From: Branchiostoma floridae
Taxonomy: Eukaryota; Chordata; Leptocardii; Amphioxiformes; Branchiostomatidae
DNA length: 64,000 nt
Direction of reading: 5' to 3'
NCBI RefSeq assembly: GCF_000003815.2
Contig: NC_049981.1
Span: 25,843,836 to 25,907,835, forward strand
The notes under the pieces: model-generated
What the model was told of the DNA's origin: nothing
The model's input: only the letters and a program-made list of their open reading frames with translations
The model's database searches: none
In this document: positions 1 through 12,478 of the stretch, in pieces
How the letters are laid out: the number at the start of each line of letters is the position of its first letter
How positions within the stretch are numbered: position 1 is the first letter of the stretch
Program-made: the position numbers and the translations under genes

Positions 1-277
1 GATGATGTTTAACATCTGGACAATAAGTTCAATGTCAGAACATCTGAAAAGGCGGGACATCATCGTTTGATAGATTTGCACGTTGGTGGGACTAAAGGTA
101 AAAGACTGATATGCTGTTTTCATAAAGATACTAGTTCTTGGCATTCCCAGTTTAAGATTTGACATTGAAGTTAATTGCTGAGATGGTAAACATCATCATC
201 ATCATCACCGCTTACACCGAGGCGGGTCGTTATGCATTGTTAAAAACCATTGTCTTTTGTTTGCTGTCCACTGTGCC

Positions 278-487
278 TACTCTCCAAGCAGAGGTTAGGC
301 TCCGGCTGTTTGTTTAACGTTTTTTAGTCTATTTTATCGGGCTTCCTATTTTGTATTTTATCTTGTTGTGTCAAAACCTAACTTGGCTGGCGTACTTCAA
401 GACAAATGACAAATAGAAAGCCCGATTAAAAAACAACTAAAAAACCGTTAAAATAACAGCCGGAGCCTAACCTCTGCTTGGAGAGTA
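278..487. mobile_element. 210-bp MITE with 9-bp target duplication (CTCCAAGCAG family)
   Basis: The ends are inverted copies beginning TACTCTCCAAGCAGAGGTTA, and the inverted similarity continues for about 80 bases (GGCTCCGGCTG..., then AACGGTTTTTTAG and ATCGGGCTT). CACTGTGCC occurs directly on both sides (269-277 and 488-496), a perfect 9-bp target-site duplication. There is no coding capacity. A 9-bp duplication fits Mutator-like elements, but the superfamily is inferred. Confidence 0.88.
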
Positions 488-496
488 CACTGTGCC

Positions 497-1599
497 CCTC
501 CCAAGGATCTTGGCATTCCCAGATTTTTTCATGATTCCAATACTTATCAATAATGTTTCATCATCATCAAGTGAGGCTTGCCCGGACCAGGTCCACCAAT
601 TATGTTTAATGGTTGAAATATATTTCTGTGCTTCCTGTACAAAAATGTTTTTTCCACTAATCATGCCGTTTAGTCACACTTCCGACCGGTAGGAATCTTT
701 GTGCCACAGTACCTTCTGAGCCTACTTGAAAAATAAAAACACAAAGATCACTCACGTCCGCTGAACGCTCACATGGACAGGAAATAAAAACTCGCACGGA
801 ATACATTTCGAATGAATATACATCATTTTTATTCTTTCCTAAAGAATAAAAGAACGCAGAAATGAGGTACAGAATCAATTTTTAACCAGGTCTGTTTTCC
901 CGGTTATGCTTGGTCATACGGTGATACAACTTACACTCCGATTAGCACAAAAGTGACAGCCAGTTCATGGGGATGCCACATTTCACTAGTATACATACAG
1001 TTACATAATCTTAGTGAAAACAAGTAAACTTTAAGTCAAATTCTATAAAACCTCTCTTCTTCTAACTTGATCTCTTCCTCTCACGGCTACACAAAATTGA
1101 TAGTCATCAACCTGACCACACACTTACACTTACTGAATCAATCAATTGTATCTGTTAGAAGTAACGTTGTTAAATGAAAACTACGACTGTACAGTATAGA
1201 AAATATCCTAACAATAGCGAAAGGGTCTGAAAGTCAGCGGACTGGCTCAAATATTGCTTTACTGTAATTTTTCTTTGTCCATTTTTAGACATAACCAAAC
1301 ATCATATGTGCACAAAAAATCCAAAAACGCAATCCGTGAAGAAACATAAATATCCATTGCCTCAACTCAATATATGTACAAATGATCCAACCATATGCAT
1401 TTCTTAAAACCACATCCTAAATAATGATAATAACAAACATCAAGGGTTAAATATTTTCCCATTGTCCTGTGTTCATGAAGTCCCTCGTCTCTGTGATTGT
1501 ATTAAGATTGTAAAAGAAATAAACAAACATCTAAAAGTAGGCAGAACAGTATTGACGACTTTTAAAGACGTGTTTTCAGATTTATTTGTATCCAATATT
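497..1599. other. AT-rich downstream flank of the GPCR
   Basis: AT-rich DNA between the MITE and the receptor stop. Open frames are short and show no recognisable domain. It probably contains the receptor 3' UTR. I see no RNA gene or repeat here. Confidence 0.5.
1581..1586 (-). promoter_or_regulatory. Candidate polyadenylation signal of the GPCR gene
   Basis: AATAAA on the minus strand, 14 bases after the TAG stop of the receptor gene. This would give a very short 3' UTR; other AT-rich signals further downstream may be used instead. Confidence 0.35.
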
Positions 1600-2769
1600 C
1601 TAAACCATAGTTTCACGTAGGTATACATCTCCGCGGGGGACTGAGTTGGAGAGTATTGCAAGGTTTACCTCACGTTTTTCTTCCTCGAAGATCCCGTTCA
1701 TGTCCAGCCGGCTGGGCGTGATGCCGTCCCCCTGGTGGACGTACGGTAACCTCTGTCTCGCGCCCCGGCGGTCGGCGTTCCCTCTCCAGCTGAGACGAAG
1801 CGCGGCCCGAAAACTCTTGCGAAACTTCTGGCTCATGAAGACGTAGAGGATGGGGTTGATGCAACTGTTCGCGTACGACATGAACACCGCCAGGTGAAAC
1901 ACGACTAGCGTCCATAGTGTCACTTGTTGCTCTGTGGCCAGAAGGATCATCTGGCACATGTGGAAAGGCAGCCAGCAGGCTGCGAACGTCACGGTCATGG
2001 CGGTGACCGTTTTGGTCACTTTGGTCCGCATCCCGGCCGAGACCCGGGCCACTGCTTCATGTTCCGACGTGGTGAGTTTCAGATGCCGGACGACCAGCAG
2101 GTAGGACACGCTGATCACAGTGAACGGGATGATGAAGCCGACTACGAAGGTGTAGCTCGTCAGGACTTTGTGCCAGTACATAGCCTCGTTGGCAGGCCAG
2201 TTGAGGATGCAGATGTCGGTGCCATCTTCCAACGTGACGGTGTCGCTGGCCGTCATGACGGGGATACTCAGCAGGATGGACGCAGCCCACACGGACAGGC
2301 TGACGGCGACCGCTACCTTCGGCTGGCGGAGATGGGGGTGGCTAGTGGCACGGACGATGGCCAGGTAGCGGTCCACGCTCAACACGGCCAGACTGAACAC
2401 ACTGTTAAACATGTTCATGGCGTCCATGGACTGGACGATCTTGCACATGGCGTTGCCGAACGGCCACCCCTCCATGGCGGAGGAGACTGTGATGAAGGGC
2501 ACCCCGAGCATGAAGAGCGCGTCAGCCACGGCCAAGTTCAGAATGTAGTAGTGCGTAGCGTCTTTCATCTTGGTGAATCCCAGCAACATGTAGATCACCA
2601 ACGCGTTCCCCAGGAGCGCAGCCACACTCTCCACGCTGTACACCGTGGGCGCGACGATTTTCGTGATGATGTCCGATGCGAGCAGCAGCGTATCTACCGT
2701 GCCGTCCGTCCCATTCACAGAGCTCCCGTTCCCCACCATCATACCGTAAGAGTGTCCGGCATCGGCCAT
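1600..2769 (-). CDS. Somatostatin/allatostatin-C-type peptide GPCR, intronless
   Basis: A complete 389-aa class A receptor in one exon. An extracellular N-terminus with two N-glycosylation sequons (N14, N19) is followed by seven hydrophobic segments at about 42-65, 74-97, 109-131, 152-174, 205-227, 253-277 and 287-310. Visible landmarks are GN at 54-55, the LAVAD of TM2, D116 in TM3, DRY at 133-135, a disulfide pair C109/C187, CWLP at 265-268 and NPILY at 305-309. The segment YANSC before NPILY and DAMNMF in TM3 resemble somatostatin receptors and their arthropod allatostatin-C relatives; opioid-type receptors are the next closest. Such receptors couple to Gi/o at the plasma membrane. The C-terminus ETMV fits a class I PDZ ligand. 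The first Met is used because it gives a normal-length N-terminus. The ligand is not readable from sequence. Confidence 0.93.
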   Translation of the reverse strand: MADAGHSYGMMVGNGSSVNGTDGTVDTLLLASDIITKIVAPTVYSVESVAALLGNALVIYMLLGFTKMKDATHYYILNLAVADALFMLGVPFITVSSAMEGWPFGNAMCKIVQSMDAMNMFNSVFSLAVLSVDRYLAIVRATSHPHLRQPKVAVAVSLSVWAASILLSIPVMTASDTVTLEDGTDICILNWPANEAMYWHKVLTSYTFVVGFIIPFTVISVSYLLVVRHLKLTTSEHEAVARVSAGMRTKVTKTVTAMTVTFAACWLPFHMCQMILLATEQQVTLWTLVVFHLAVFMSYANSCINPILYVFMSQKFRKSFRAALRLSWRGNADRRGARQRLPYVHQGDGITPSRLDMNGIFEEEKREVNLAILSNSVPRGDVYLRETMV

Positions 2770-5700
2770 TGCGACTATTCGTTCTTTGATGCTTAGCTAG
2801 TGTGTCGGGGGCGCCAGACGGTAGAACTCACTGCAGGCAGTGCGCAGAAACACCGTCCAACAGGTCCCAGCCACTGTCCGGTAAAGGGGAGAGAAAGCAG
2901 ACTTTGGAGACAAGAAGATTCTGGAATCGTCAGGAGGCGGCGATGAGTATATTAACTGCGTTGATTCTACATCTAACGTCTATAGAAATGGGATCTGCCA
3001 ATCAATGTAAAAATGAGACCATATTTGTCGCTGAGGAATGATTAGAGGTGCACGCCCCCGGTGACAGGGGCTTGTGGTAGTGCCGCTAATGATTGGGCAG
3101 CGCGTTGAGTATCAATTCACGCCTTGGATTTTCATTATGTGGTATCACTAGGTCTACATGTACGTCATCACGGATTTGGCTCATTTTCAGTGTTCTTACT
3201 ACGTTTACTTCTATTTTCTTGAATGTATACTTGTACATTTTCTAACATTAAAAATGCAATACAAGCGAGGCGGGTATCTCTATGGCGCTTAATTGTGACA
3301 ATTTCCTAAACCAGCACAAATTGGCGTAATTAATCACATGTAGTTGCATTTTTTTAACTTTGTGTGTTGAACAATTCGCAAAATGGCGCAAAATGGTGCT
3401 CGTTAAATATTTCTAATATCTTACCATTCGCCAAGTATCATACGTGAGCATCCATTTCTGACTTCAAATATCTTTTGGCCGTTTTTTTAACCTATGTACA
3501 TGTATATTGTTTTTCAGTGGCAACGATGCAACTTTAAATAACCTGTTCATACACATGTATACACTAATATCAGACTGCGAGGGAATATTGACGAATATTC
3601 GCAAAGTTGGAGCAATTCCTGGGAATGTTTAGCTTTCCAATCACCTTTTAAAGAATATTTTTATGCTTAGGGCTTATTTTGAGGAATGGCTTTGACGTCA
3701 CGTTTGCCCAAACTATTTTAAACATTCTACTAAATTAAGCTAGCCTAAGAAGACCGGACTCTAGGCTACATTTTCTTTGAATCCTGAAAGATCACGAGAG
3801 CGGCTTTTTTTTATTTTATTTTAAACATTTACTCTCTTTGATCCACACCTTGGTCAATGACCCGGAGGTACCGTTCCACCTGGGTGGGACCTCGCTAAGA
3901 TTGTGCTGCGATCAAACTTATCATCATCATCATCATCATCGTTCGGCTGCAGCGCAGGCGACTGCAAGCCTTCTCCAGTTCCGCCTATCGGCAGTGAGCT
4001 GGCGAAGCTGCCTGGGGGTGATCTGGCCGTGATGGTCTCCCATTAGCCGTTGGACAAAATTATATCAGATATTGCTAAACGAATTGGATTGGTAACAAAC
4101 ACTTTGTTACGCTTAGATTTGTATGCTTGTGTGTCTTTTCAGCCATAAATGTTGCAGGATATTCCAATAATGAACCTAATTTAGGTCGGAACGGGTGTGT
4201 TACTGCGGAGGTGTGTGCTTCTCACCGACAGAGCTTTTTTGGGGATTAACGCCTCGGGTCGTACATGTCAGCGGTTTTCTTTGAGACGCGTCAAATCTTT
4301 ATGACAGTCGAGCGAGCGAGTATCGTAAATTGCGTAAATTGTGTCAATGTTCCCTGGCAGTCACACAGACGTGCGAGGCAGTTTGCTTATGTAGCCCAGG
4401 TGAGCAGATATTACTCTGCTTGATTCCTGCTAATTCGGTTTCTGTGTGAAGGCCCTATAAGTGAAGACCTTTATTGCACCTGCCGTAGCTACCCGGTCAA
4501 ATTTGCGGTGTAAACTCCCATAGCGCGCGGTTTGTTGTTATTTACGCGCCTGTACCGATATTTAATAATACGCAGTTCTCAGCCCAGCAGTGAGTGGTCT
4601 ACATTAGTAAATATTTTCATCATTACCAAATGGGGACGTTAGCAACACACGCTACCGCTGTCAGCAGGTTATTGTGCCCTAGGACATTCGAACATCCACT
4701 ACAACACAGGTTGTCCCCAATTCTTCTTACAGTTAACGTGTTGGCTATCGAGATCTAGCGGCCTGGCCAGTTGAATGACTACTTGATTTTAACAGATCAG
4801 GTTGCCCTGCGATAGACTATACACCCTAATTTAAGGTCCGAATTCCTAACATGACGGACTAGCCACGCCGCCTAGCAATAAGCAACAGTACTTGAAGTAA
4901 CAAAGAAGGGCTGGCAGCTATTAAAGTACTTTTCTTGACTATATACGAAATACGCAAATGTTGTACTAAGCTAGGTGCCACTACATGACTACATAAAACT
5001 AACGTAATATATCGAAAAACGCAACTTTAATATCATTACATACCCAAAGAAACAGGAAATAAAGGCAGAACTTGTACAGCTTTGGCTGGTTGCAGCAGCC
5101 TCGCTGATGTCACAATACACTCGCGCCGTCTAGCGGTACAGAATAGATTAGCAACAAAAATGGTTATGTTTACGCTTGTTCATGATTAGTAGGTTTCTTG
5201 GTTGTTTTCGACAATTTGACACTTTAAGTCACTTTAAGTGACAAGCTGTGAAACTACGGCAGCTTATCTATTACCTGCCGAAAAGAAAACTCTCCCAGAT
5301 CTTAGATCATAAGAAAGGGATATAATACAAACACACTATCATAATCACCGTGCTTAGGTTGGATAAAGACAACGTACACAAGTTTGGGTTTAATAATTAC
5401 TTTTTCATAGCACTTCAGGTAATGAAATAAATTTTAGAAGTCGCCTTGTAACGTTGCAATGCAGTAACATTCTTCAGGATCTTTCTGTTGAACCATACGT
5501 TTGTCAGATGTTGATGACATGATCTATCATATACACCGGGTTTTTTGCTTTACCACTCATCTTTTATCACAAATAGTTAGACTGCTAAAATGTCTCGCTC
5601 GAGGACAATCTGTTTCGCTACACAGAGCAAACACATTGAGAATGAAGATCATTTAGACTCCATCGAGGAGTACGTAATCCGCTCTCTTCTTCAGCTCCTC

Positions 5701-6802
5701 TCGAAAAACGGCCAACGGCTTCAGTTTCCCTCAAGGCTTCATTCAGTTACCGTTTACTTATAGGATTGCTTACAACCGGCTTCCGCCATAGAAATGGAGA
5801 CCTCTTTGTGACTGTCATAGATTTGTCATCAGTCATTCATCGGAAGATGTGAAATATATTGATCCGAAAATGTTTGTATCTGACAGTCTGTTTTTAGTTT
5901 GACCTTGTGGGTGACCTTAACTCCTGGGGGTAAAATGCTACAAGGTCAATAATCCTGCTATACAATACGGCGACAAAGTATTAATGTTCCCCAAGCTGCC
6001 TTTAAATCTCAGACTGCTATCTCGTAATGTGGAAGTGGATAGCAGGGGTGTTGATGTGCGGCATACTGATTGGCCTCAAAGTTTTGCCGACAATATGGCG
6101 GTTGGAATCTGTAGCACTGCAGCACTGCCCGTATTTGGTGTCGGGTGTGTCACGTGATGTCCGGATAGGGGCCTGATTGGATGGCGCGGGTGGATGGTGA
6201 GAAACACGCACACACACACACAGTGCTGTGCTCATTTAGCCGCTGGAGGTGTTAGCGTCCGGACGGTGGCAGCGCGTGGTGCAGATCGATACACTTCTGT
6301 CTTGGGATCGAAACGAGGGAACTGTCAACGCCACAGGAGCAGGTTAGTTGAGACTTTAATGGCGACATGTGCATTGTATCCTCTAAACATAATAATTGAA
6401 ATATGTGGAATAAAGCTAATTGTTGGACGTATGGATGAACCGAAACGTAGGAAAGCAATGAGCACCCTGCTGGCGATCAGCCTAGTTTGTGATTTTTTGT
6501 GCATGTGTCAATAATCAGTTGCAAAGTCAACTGTCAACAAGAACTAGACACTTTTCCACCCTTGACCAACTCGTTATGTCGATTGCAATTGTCATCAGGC
6601 ATGTGCATGAGTTATCTTGTTGTGATGAATTGATGATAGTTTCTGTTGGATGTTTGATTGAGTTTTGTCCGTTGCATACGGTACCCTTTCCGACTCGACA
6701 CGTGGAAACTGTAGACGGGATATCCTTTTATACACGAACACCACTTTTATACGATGCGTGATATTTGTGCCCTAAGCGTCTGTCGTTCTACCGTTAAAAC
6801 TG
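2770..6802. other. Intergenic, upstream of the GPCR; no gene seen
   Basis: Non-coding sequence containing the receptor promoter side (no convincing TATA box found). A short ATC trinucleotide run lies near 3918-3940 and a small palindrome bounded by TAGCCTA near 3742-3772. The short frames at 2802-3041, 3838-4032 and 6194-6514 look fortuitous. Confidence 0.5.
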
Positions 6803-6868
6803 AGTATCTGTATCTATAAAGCCGGTATAACCGCCCTTTGGCGTCACACACCAGTTTCGCAGGCAAGT
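6803..6868 (-). mobile_element. Severely 5'-truncated LINE 3' end
   Basis: About 65 bases match, in reverse orientation, the non-coding 3' end of the LINE fragment at 46690-47105. The shared core includes the TATCTATA tail, GCCGGTATAACCGCCCTT and the ACACACCAG stretch. Similarity stops abruptly beyond 6868, as expected for a truncated insertion on the minus strand. Confidence 0.6.
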
Positions 6869-9003
6869 TAACAGTATTGCCTATGGTGTGGTCTTGCGAT
6901 TCGTCGTATGGGGCTAAAATTTACGGAGTGTTCCTGACGCATGTGATAGTGGTGTATCAAACGCCTTTTATCCACAGATGGTCTCATAGATCACTTAGCG
7001 ACAATCCGTCCCTCAACACTGGGGCATACGAGCAACCCTGACCAAGGTCAACCAAGACCATGCCTTTGGTAGATTCGTGTAGGTCTTATGTAGACCATAA
7101 CTGCGAATTGCACACAGGTTACATAAATCAAAGAGACTGTCTATGTGTGTTGCTGAATGCTGACTGCTCACGTCAGGCCAGGGAGCACCATTCTGTGTGG
7201 AACGCGTTTTCCGACTGAGGCTGACTTTTAAAGTCAAGGTCCGTACCATTGTTGAGATTTCATATTGTGGTTGCGAGTGGCGGGGTTACATTTCGTTTCA
7301 TTTATCTATTTATCCAAGGACAAACTTATCGCCACTAGGACAGTTTTCAATTAGCCAATTAGGTCGTCGCATATAACATAAAATCAACTTAAATGAATCA
7401 ATAATAAAAATTTATATAACAAACCAAAGAAATATTAACAAACTAAAGAAATAAAACCAAGCAATAAAATTTAAAAAATGACGTAAATAATGTAGAAAAT
7501 GGAATTGTGCAACAGTACGTAGCAAAGCGTACCTACATGTATAGATTGTAAATAACACCAGTAGAAATATTGGCACCCTAAAGAACCCCGGTAAATATCA
7601 CTGACTGTACTCCAGTTTATGCAAAAACCGAGCTACTAGCAGTAAAAGAGATTGACACAACGTCGTGAAGACCTTCTACACCTTCTTATTTGGAGTCATA
7701 AACTGCCGAATGCAAAGCTTTTGAATACGTATACCTTAATTCTTCTCCCTAGGCCTAATACAAATGTCAATCCCACAGCTACGCTAAAGCCTCCCTAAGC
7801 AGTAACACCCCATTCAGATCTGGTTGTGCGTGACAATATTGGATACAAATCCCTTCAACCTCTGCCGATATCCATCACGAGAACGTTCTGTTGTGATTTA
7901 CAGTGAACACCTGAAGCGCGTAGCAGGCGCAGATTGCGGAACTACTGAGTCCGTAAGCAGGGAGACTGGTACTAACGGCGGACTAGATCCCAGAAATGGA
8001 AAACATTGATCCGCAGATGGCATTTGGAGCGAGGTGAAAATGACAAATCTGCTTCACGGATCGGATCGACTTGTTGACTTGAAGAAGTGGTCGATTCACT
8101 CCCTAAGTGCCATATTGTAATAAAATGGGGCTATAGGGTAAAGACATATATACACTATATAAACTTTTACAAACCATATTTCACTATTTCATACACTTAA
8201 GAATGTAAAAAGATTAAAATTTCTAAGTGCACATGTTTGTGTCTGTGCGTGTCTCTGTGCCCTCCTGGCTGCTATTCCCGGCTCTGCATAAGAAATTCAG
8301 CTTTTTTTCTTTATTTTTGTTCTATACATGTCACGGCCTTGATTTTTGGTGGCTGGTGGCAAATAGTGATGAAGAAGTGGTGTAGGTTTAGACCCCTAGA
8401 TACTTGCTCTGATTCTTTAATTATCTATGAAGATTTGAGTGTGGTTGGTACATTTCATGACCTCGCGTTCACATAAGGACTCGCCAAGGTCAGCTGTTCC
8501 GTTATCTCCACAGGACAGCAACAGTAAAATCACCTTAAACTTGCACTACACCGTCAAGGTCGACCTCTCCCATATTCTCCGATATCTCTCACCCACTGCC
8601 GCTCGCCTGTATGTACGAGGGCACAAACCAATGCCGGACACATTTCTTACCGGAAATGTTGCGATTACAGTCCTCTCTTTCTACCTGCCAACGTTACATA
8701 TGTATTGGTTAGTTCAGAGCATGGACATTATAGAATCGTTTTAGAATTTACAATTTAGAATTTTCATGGATGATAGCAGGTCCTCTCTACATCTTCCTTA
8801 TTCATTGATATCATCTGCCTGCCTACCTCAACGCATAATTGTCATGTAAATGTAGGATTTCAAAATCAACAAAACAATCGGAGATGGCACACTTCACCCC
8901 CTTTATCGACCCTCCCTGTCCCGCAACTAAAAATGACAGCACCGAAAGTGTATGGTAGCGATCGCTCCATTGTGTTCTAAGGGGCTCACAGAAAGCACAG
9001 ACA
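6869..9003. other. Intergenic; no gene seen
   Basis: AT-rich sequence with only short frames (such as 7824-8009 and 8439-8744) lacking domains or good splice contexts. I see no RNA gene. The stretch 7380-7510 is particularly A/T-rich. Confidence 0.45.
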
Positions 9004-9425
9004 CACCGACACAGATGGACACAGATAGGCGTACACATCGACATATATAGGCGTACACACCTATATAGATTGGCGTACACACCTACACGGATATGCGTAC
9101 ACACCGACACAGATGAACATAGATAAGCGTACACACCGACACACAGATAGGCGTACACACCGACACAGATAGGCGTACACACCGACACAGATATGCGTAC
9201 ACACCGACACGGATATGCGTACACACCGACACAGATGAACATAGATAAGCGTACACACCGACACACAGATAGGCGTACACACCGACACAGATAGGCGTAC
9301 ACACCGACACAGATAGGCGTACACACCGACAAAGATAGGCGTACACACCGACACAGATGGACACACATACAGATAAACACACAGATAAGTGTTCACACGG
9401 ACACGCACAGACAGACAGACAGACA
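9004..9425. repeat. 22-bp minisatellite, about 18 copies
   Basis: Tandem copies of a roughly 22-base unit with core GCGTACACACCGACACAGAT. Variant positions alternate (TAG, TAT, GAAC) and a larger block (GATGAACATAGATAAGC) recurs at about 9114 and 9235, suggesting higher-order duplication. It ends in a short CAGA run near 9407-9425. Open frames across it on the minus strand repeat a Cys/Val/Arg/Tyr pattern and are by-products of the repeat. Confidence 0.92.
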
Positions 9426-10448
9426 AACCAAAGAACTTCACTCCCTTAAGCTGAAGCACTGACATAAAGAAGTTGTTGGTTTGAGAAATGTGCTTAATCC
9501 AGCGTCGCCGGCACTGAGCTGTATAATAATACACTTTAGTTACGGAAGGTTTCACTTCCCAACCCAAACGTAAAATTACATCCAGGAAAGTCACCGATAA
9601 ATCACTATCCGTGTAATAGAATTATCATATTAGTCTCTTCTCTCCATCTGTCAACAGTAGTAAAACGACAACATGCAGGGGTCCATAAGTATACTTAGCA
9701 GTTTCATCAAATACAGCTGTATTTGTATGTTTACAGTTACGCAAAGGTTCTTACATGTACGTATACTAATAAAATCGGTCACGTTTTCAGCTATGATAAT
9801 CATTGTAAAGTATATAAATCAGATAGCCCTAAAAAGCTTAACAGCTACGTAAAGTTTCCTATGTATACTTGTAAATCGGTTACGTTAACAAATAGGATTA
9901 TAAAGTATATAACTAAGATAGCCCTATATACGGTCAAATGACAAGAATATAAGTCAATTTAGTAAACTTGCCAAATGAATTCTTTTTGCGACGATGAAAT
10001 TGTCCTGACTTTGGTAAATTACCAAGTACGCAAATAGAACGGTTCAGTTTTCGGAGAGATTGCGGAGGTATACAAATAGTCGTCGGTAGTATACTAACAA
10101 AAGTTCCCTGTACTCGGTAAAATTACCAAGTATTCAAAGAGAATTTGCACTTTATTCGATCAAGTGGCTAAATAGACAATAGAATTGCCCTGTATTTACT
10201 GGGTATATTTAGGAGCCCCTGTATAACAATGTTGGAACGGCAGCGCGGCTGTTACATGCTCCTCCACAGCGGGAACATGATGATTTGCTGTCTCCCCGCC
10301 GCCGCCTTTGCAGAATAAATCCCCGTGGATCTGCTAACGAGCGACACGGGGTTTCCCAGCGCCATCATTCATGAGCAGTTTTCCGGGTCCTCCAAACCAA
10401 ACAAGCCGTCAGCGCGTAGCGAGGAGAAGATATACGACTTCGCCCTGA
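9426..10448. other. Intergenic; no gene seen
   Basis: AT-rich to about 10220, then a GC-richer patch (10225-10450) without a usable reading frame. That patch could be a conserved regulatory element, but this cannot be judged from one sequence. Confidence 0.4.
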
Positions 10449-10720
10449 CGCGCGCATGAAAAACGGCACCTCTGAGGAGCTGTGATGGTGGAATGCGTAA
10501 AACAGATCAATCATATGCAGCGTTAATCTCCAAGCAGATGTTGGGAGGTTAAATCGTTACGTTTCTCCAGATGCCCACAACTGCCTATCAGAAGGGAAGC
10601 CAGAAAAGTATGAAGATTTAACCTCCCAACATCTGCTTGGGGATCAACGCTGCATATGATTTATCTGTTTTACGCATTTCGCTATCTCAGCTCCTCAGGG
10701 GTGTTGTTTTTCGTGCGCGA
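10449..10720. repeat. Long inverted repeat (hairpin) of about 105-base arms
   Basis: Left arm 10449-10555 and right arm 10615-10720 are reverse complements with few mismatches; the spacer is about 59 bases. Shared blocks include ATGCGTAAAACAGAT, CATATGCAGCGTT and CAAGCAGATGTTGGGAGG. The arms contain the CTCCAAGCAG end motif of the local MITE family. It is probably a foldback element or a MITE nested in another. Confidence 0.85.
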
Positions 10721-10762
10721 ATCAGGATGTGACGTCACTGTCGTCTCGTCCTAACAGAATTC

Positions 10763-11081
10763 TAATCTCCAAGCAGATGTAGAGGCGGGAGGTCGCACGG
10801 CCGAGCTTATCGAACAGTACAATAACCCAACACCAATGCTAGTTAGTTGGGTTGGGAGGCCCTCAGAGAAACCTGACGGTTAAAAGAGGTTGCGATTTTC
10901 CAACCGTACTTCTGCTAGGGGATTATTGGTAGTGATTTTAGACAGGCCTGAAAATCACGTAGACTTGTAGTTGTTGTAGGAGGCTAAATCGTTAAAGTTT
11001 CCTGGCTTCTCTCTCTGTGTTAGACTGCGTTGAGGAGGTAGCTATATAACAATGCAGCATCACAAACATCTGCTTGGAGAT
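10763..11081. mobile_element. Probable MITE with CTCCAAGCAG ends
   Basis: The left end TAATCTCCAAGCAGATGTAG and the reverse complement of the right end, ATCTCCAAGCAGATGTTTG, are similar for about 20 bases. Beyond this the inverted similarity fades, and flanking target duplications are not clear, so the two ends may belong to different insertions. Confidence 0.45.
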
Positions 11082-11360
11082 GGAATCTTGCCTGCGATAC
11101 TAGTCTAACCCAACCGTACTCCCCACAAGCTGATGTAGCGGTGAAGCTCACAAAGCCTCAGCTAAAAGATCGCGCCGAGATGTTCTCCGAATCTGTAGAA
11201 AATTGGTTGTCATTACATCTCGGCGGACGTGAAAGCCCTTTAACCCCGCCGGGGACATACCCGCCGTGTTATCTCGGCGCCGGGGATTGTTGTGGATGGG
11301 GAGCAGGGTCGCCCTGAGATAGGAGAGAGATCGACTGTGCTGCTGCCGACATGAGGGCGA

Positions 11361-11530
11361 ACCAAGGACGGGGAAAGGGAGTGTGAAGAGTGGTATGACA
11401 CCTTAACTTTTCACACAAACACACAGAGCCACACACACACACGCACACACACACAAACACACATACACAAACACACACACACACACACAAAGAACACATA
11501 CACACACACAGACACACGCACAAGCACACT
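11361..11530. repeat. CA-rich microsatellite with a 40-base conserved leader
   Basis: The leader 11361-11404 (ACCAAGGACGGGGAAA..., then AGTGGTATGACACCTT) is followed by imperfect CA repeats to about 11530. The same leader precedes the CA/GA repeat at 29705. The conserved non-repetitive leader suggests that leader and repeat spread together as one element. Confidence 0.75.
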
Positions 11531-12478
11531 CTCGATCAAACACGTTCATACAGACACGCACAAAAATGCATAGACATACACATACATGCATACATACCGA
11601 TCGATCTCTATATCTCTGTTTACACCACAAGTTATAATTCACAGTTCATCCTTTTGTAAGAAAAGGAACTATCTGAAGCTTATCCTTGCCCTCATTAGAA
11701 ACTTTGATCACCCTCCTACCACAACAAGTTTATGAGATTTCATTTTGATCGGACTGAAGTGCCCTGTCCGACATACGGGTCGCGGCATTGTCCTCTGCTG
11801 TCAGCGTCTCTGTCTTTAATCAACACCACACAATGGGGGAGAGGAATATCGCTTGCCTCCGTTACAACCCGGGCCGCTAGTAATTTTCTGCGCGGATACT
11901 GGACTGTTAATCTGTAAATAATCGAAAAAAGTTTGCAAAATTTGTAAGACCTATAAATGGTTTCTTGGTGGTTTTCAGTACCAGTGACTGATGACTTGCA
12001 GCATTACCTTAACAGTAGAATTGACGCGAACTTTTGGTATCAATGCATGTCTTTATCTTCGACTAGTCCATCCCTCAATTTCGAGTCAAGTTGCCTCTTC
12101 ACTTTCGAAGATCTCTTTCTTCAGACAGTGCCCTCTGCGTCTTTATTCCGAGAGATCCAGTGCTCTTGAAAGTCACCCCAGGGTCTGGCCCCTCGTGACG
12201 TGCTCCCTTTGAAGCCAGCTTGAGTGCACTAAGAGGTGAATTAAGCACCTCCCGGGCAGGATAAGTGTTAAGCGTCAGCGCTGGCGCAAATTGACTTTCT
12301 CGGTAGGTCTACGCGCTCACCATGGTGGGGAAGAATCCGGGGGGAAGTAATTTGGGTTAATGCAAGGTCGAGAGCCAAGCGTCTTTCCTGTTCTTTGATT
12401 TCAGCCCGCACAGCGCGTGTCGAGAAACTCTACTCAAGTTACTTCTAACACTTCTAACACACTCTTACAGAAGACGCT
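11531..12478. other. Intergenic; no gene seen
   Basis: Mixed-composition DNA. Overlapping frames at 11957-12212 lack a domain or splice-site support. Confidence 0.4.

Noticed and set aside
1924-2796. Long plus-strand frame opposite the GPCR
   Set aside because: It is the antisense shadow of the receptor; its His/Asp-rich product matches no pattern, while the minus strand encodes a complete GPCR.
9004-9425. CRISPR-like array
   Set aside because: Units are contiguous with no unique spacers, and the genome is eukaryotic.
8823-9594. Cys/Val-rich frames on the minus strand
   Set aside because: They are translations of the 22-bp minisatellite in several frames.
11269-11642. Cys/Val-rich frames on the minus strand
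   Set aside because: They are translations of CA/GT repeats.
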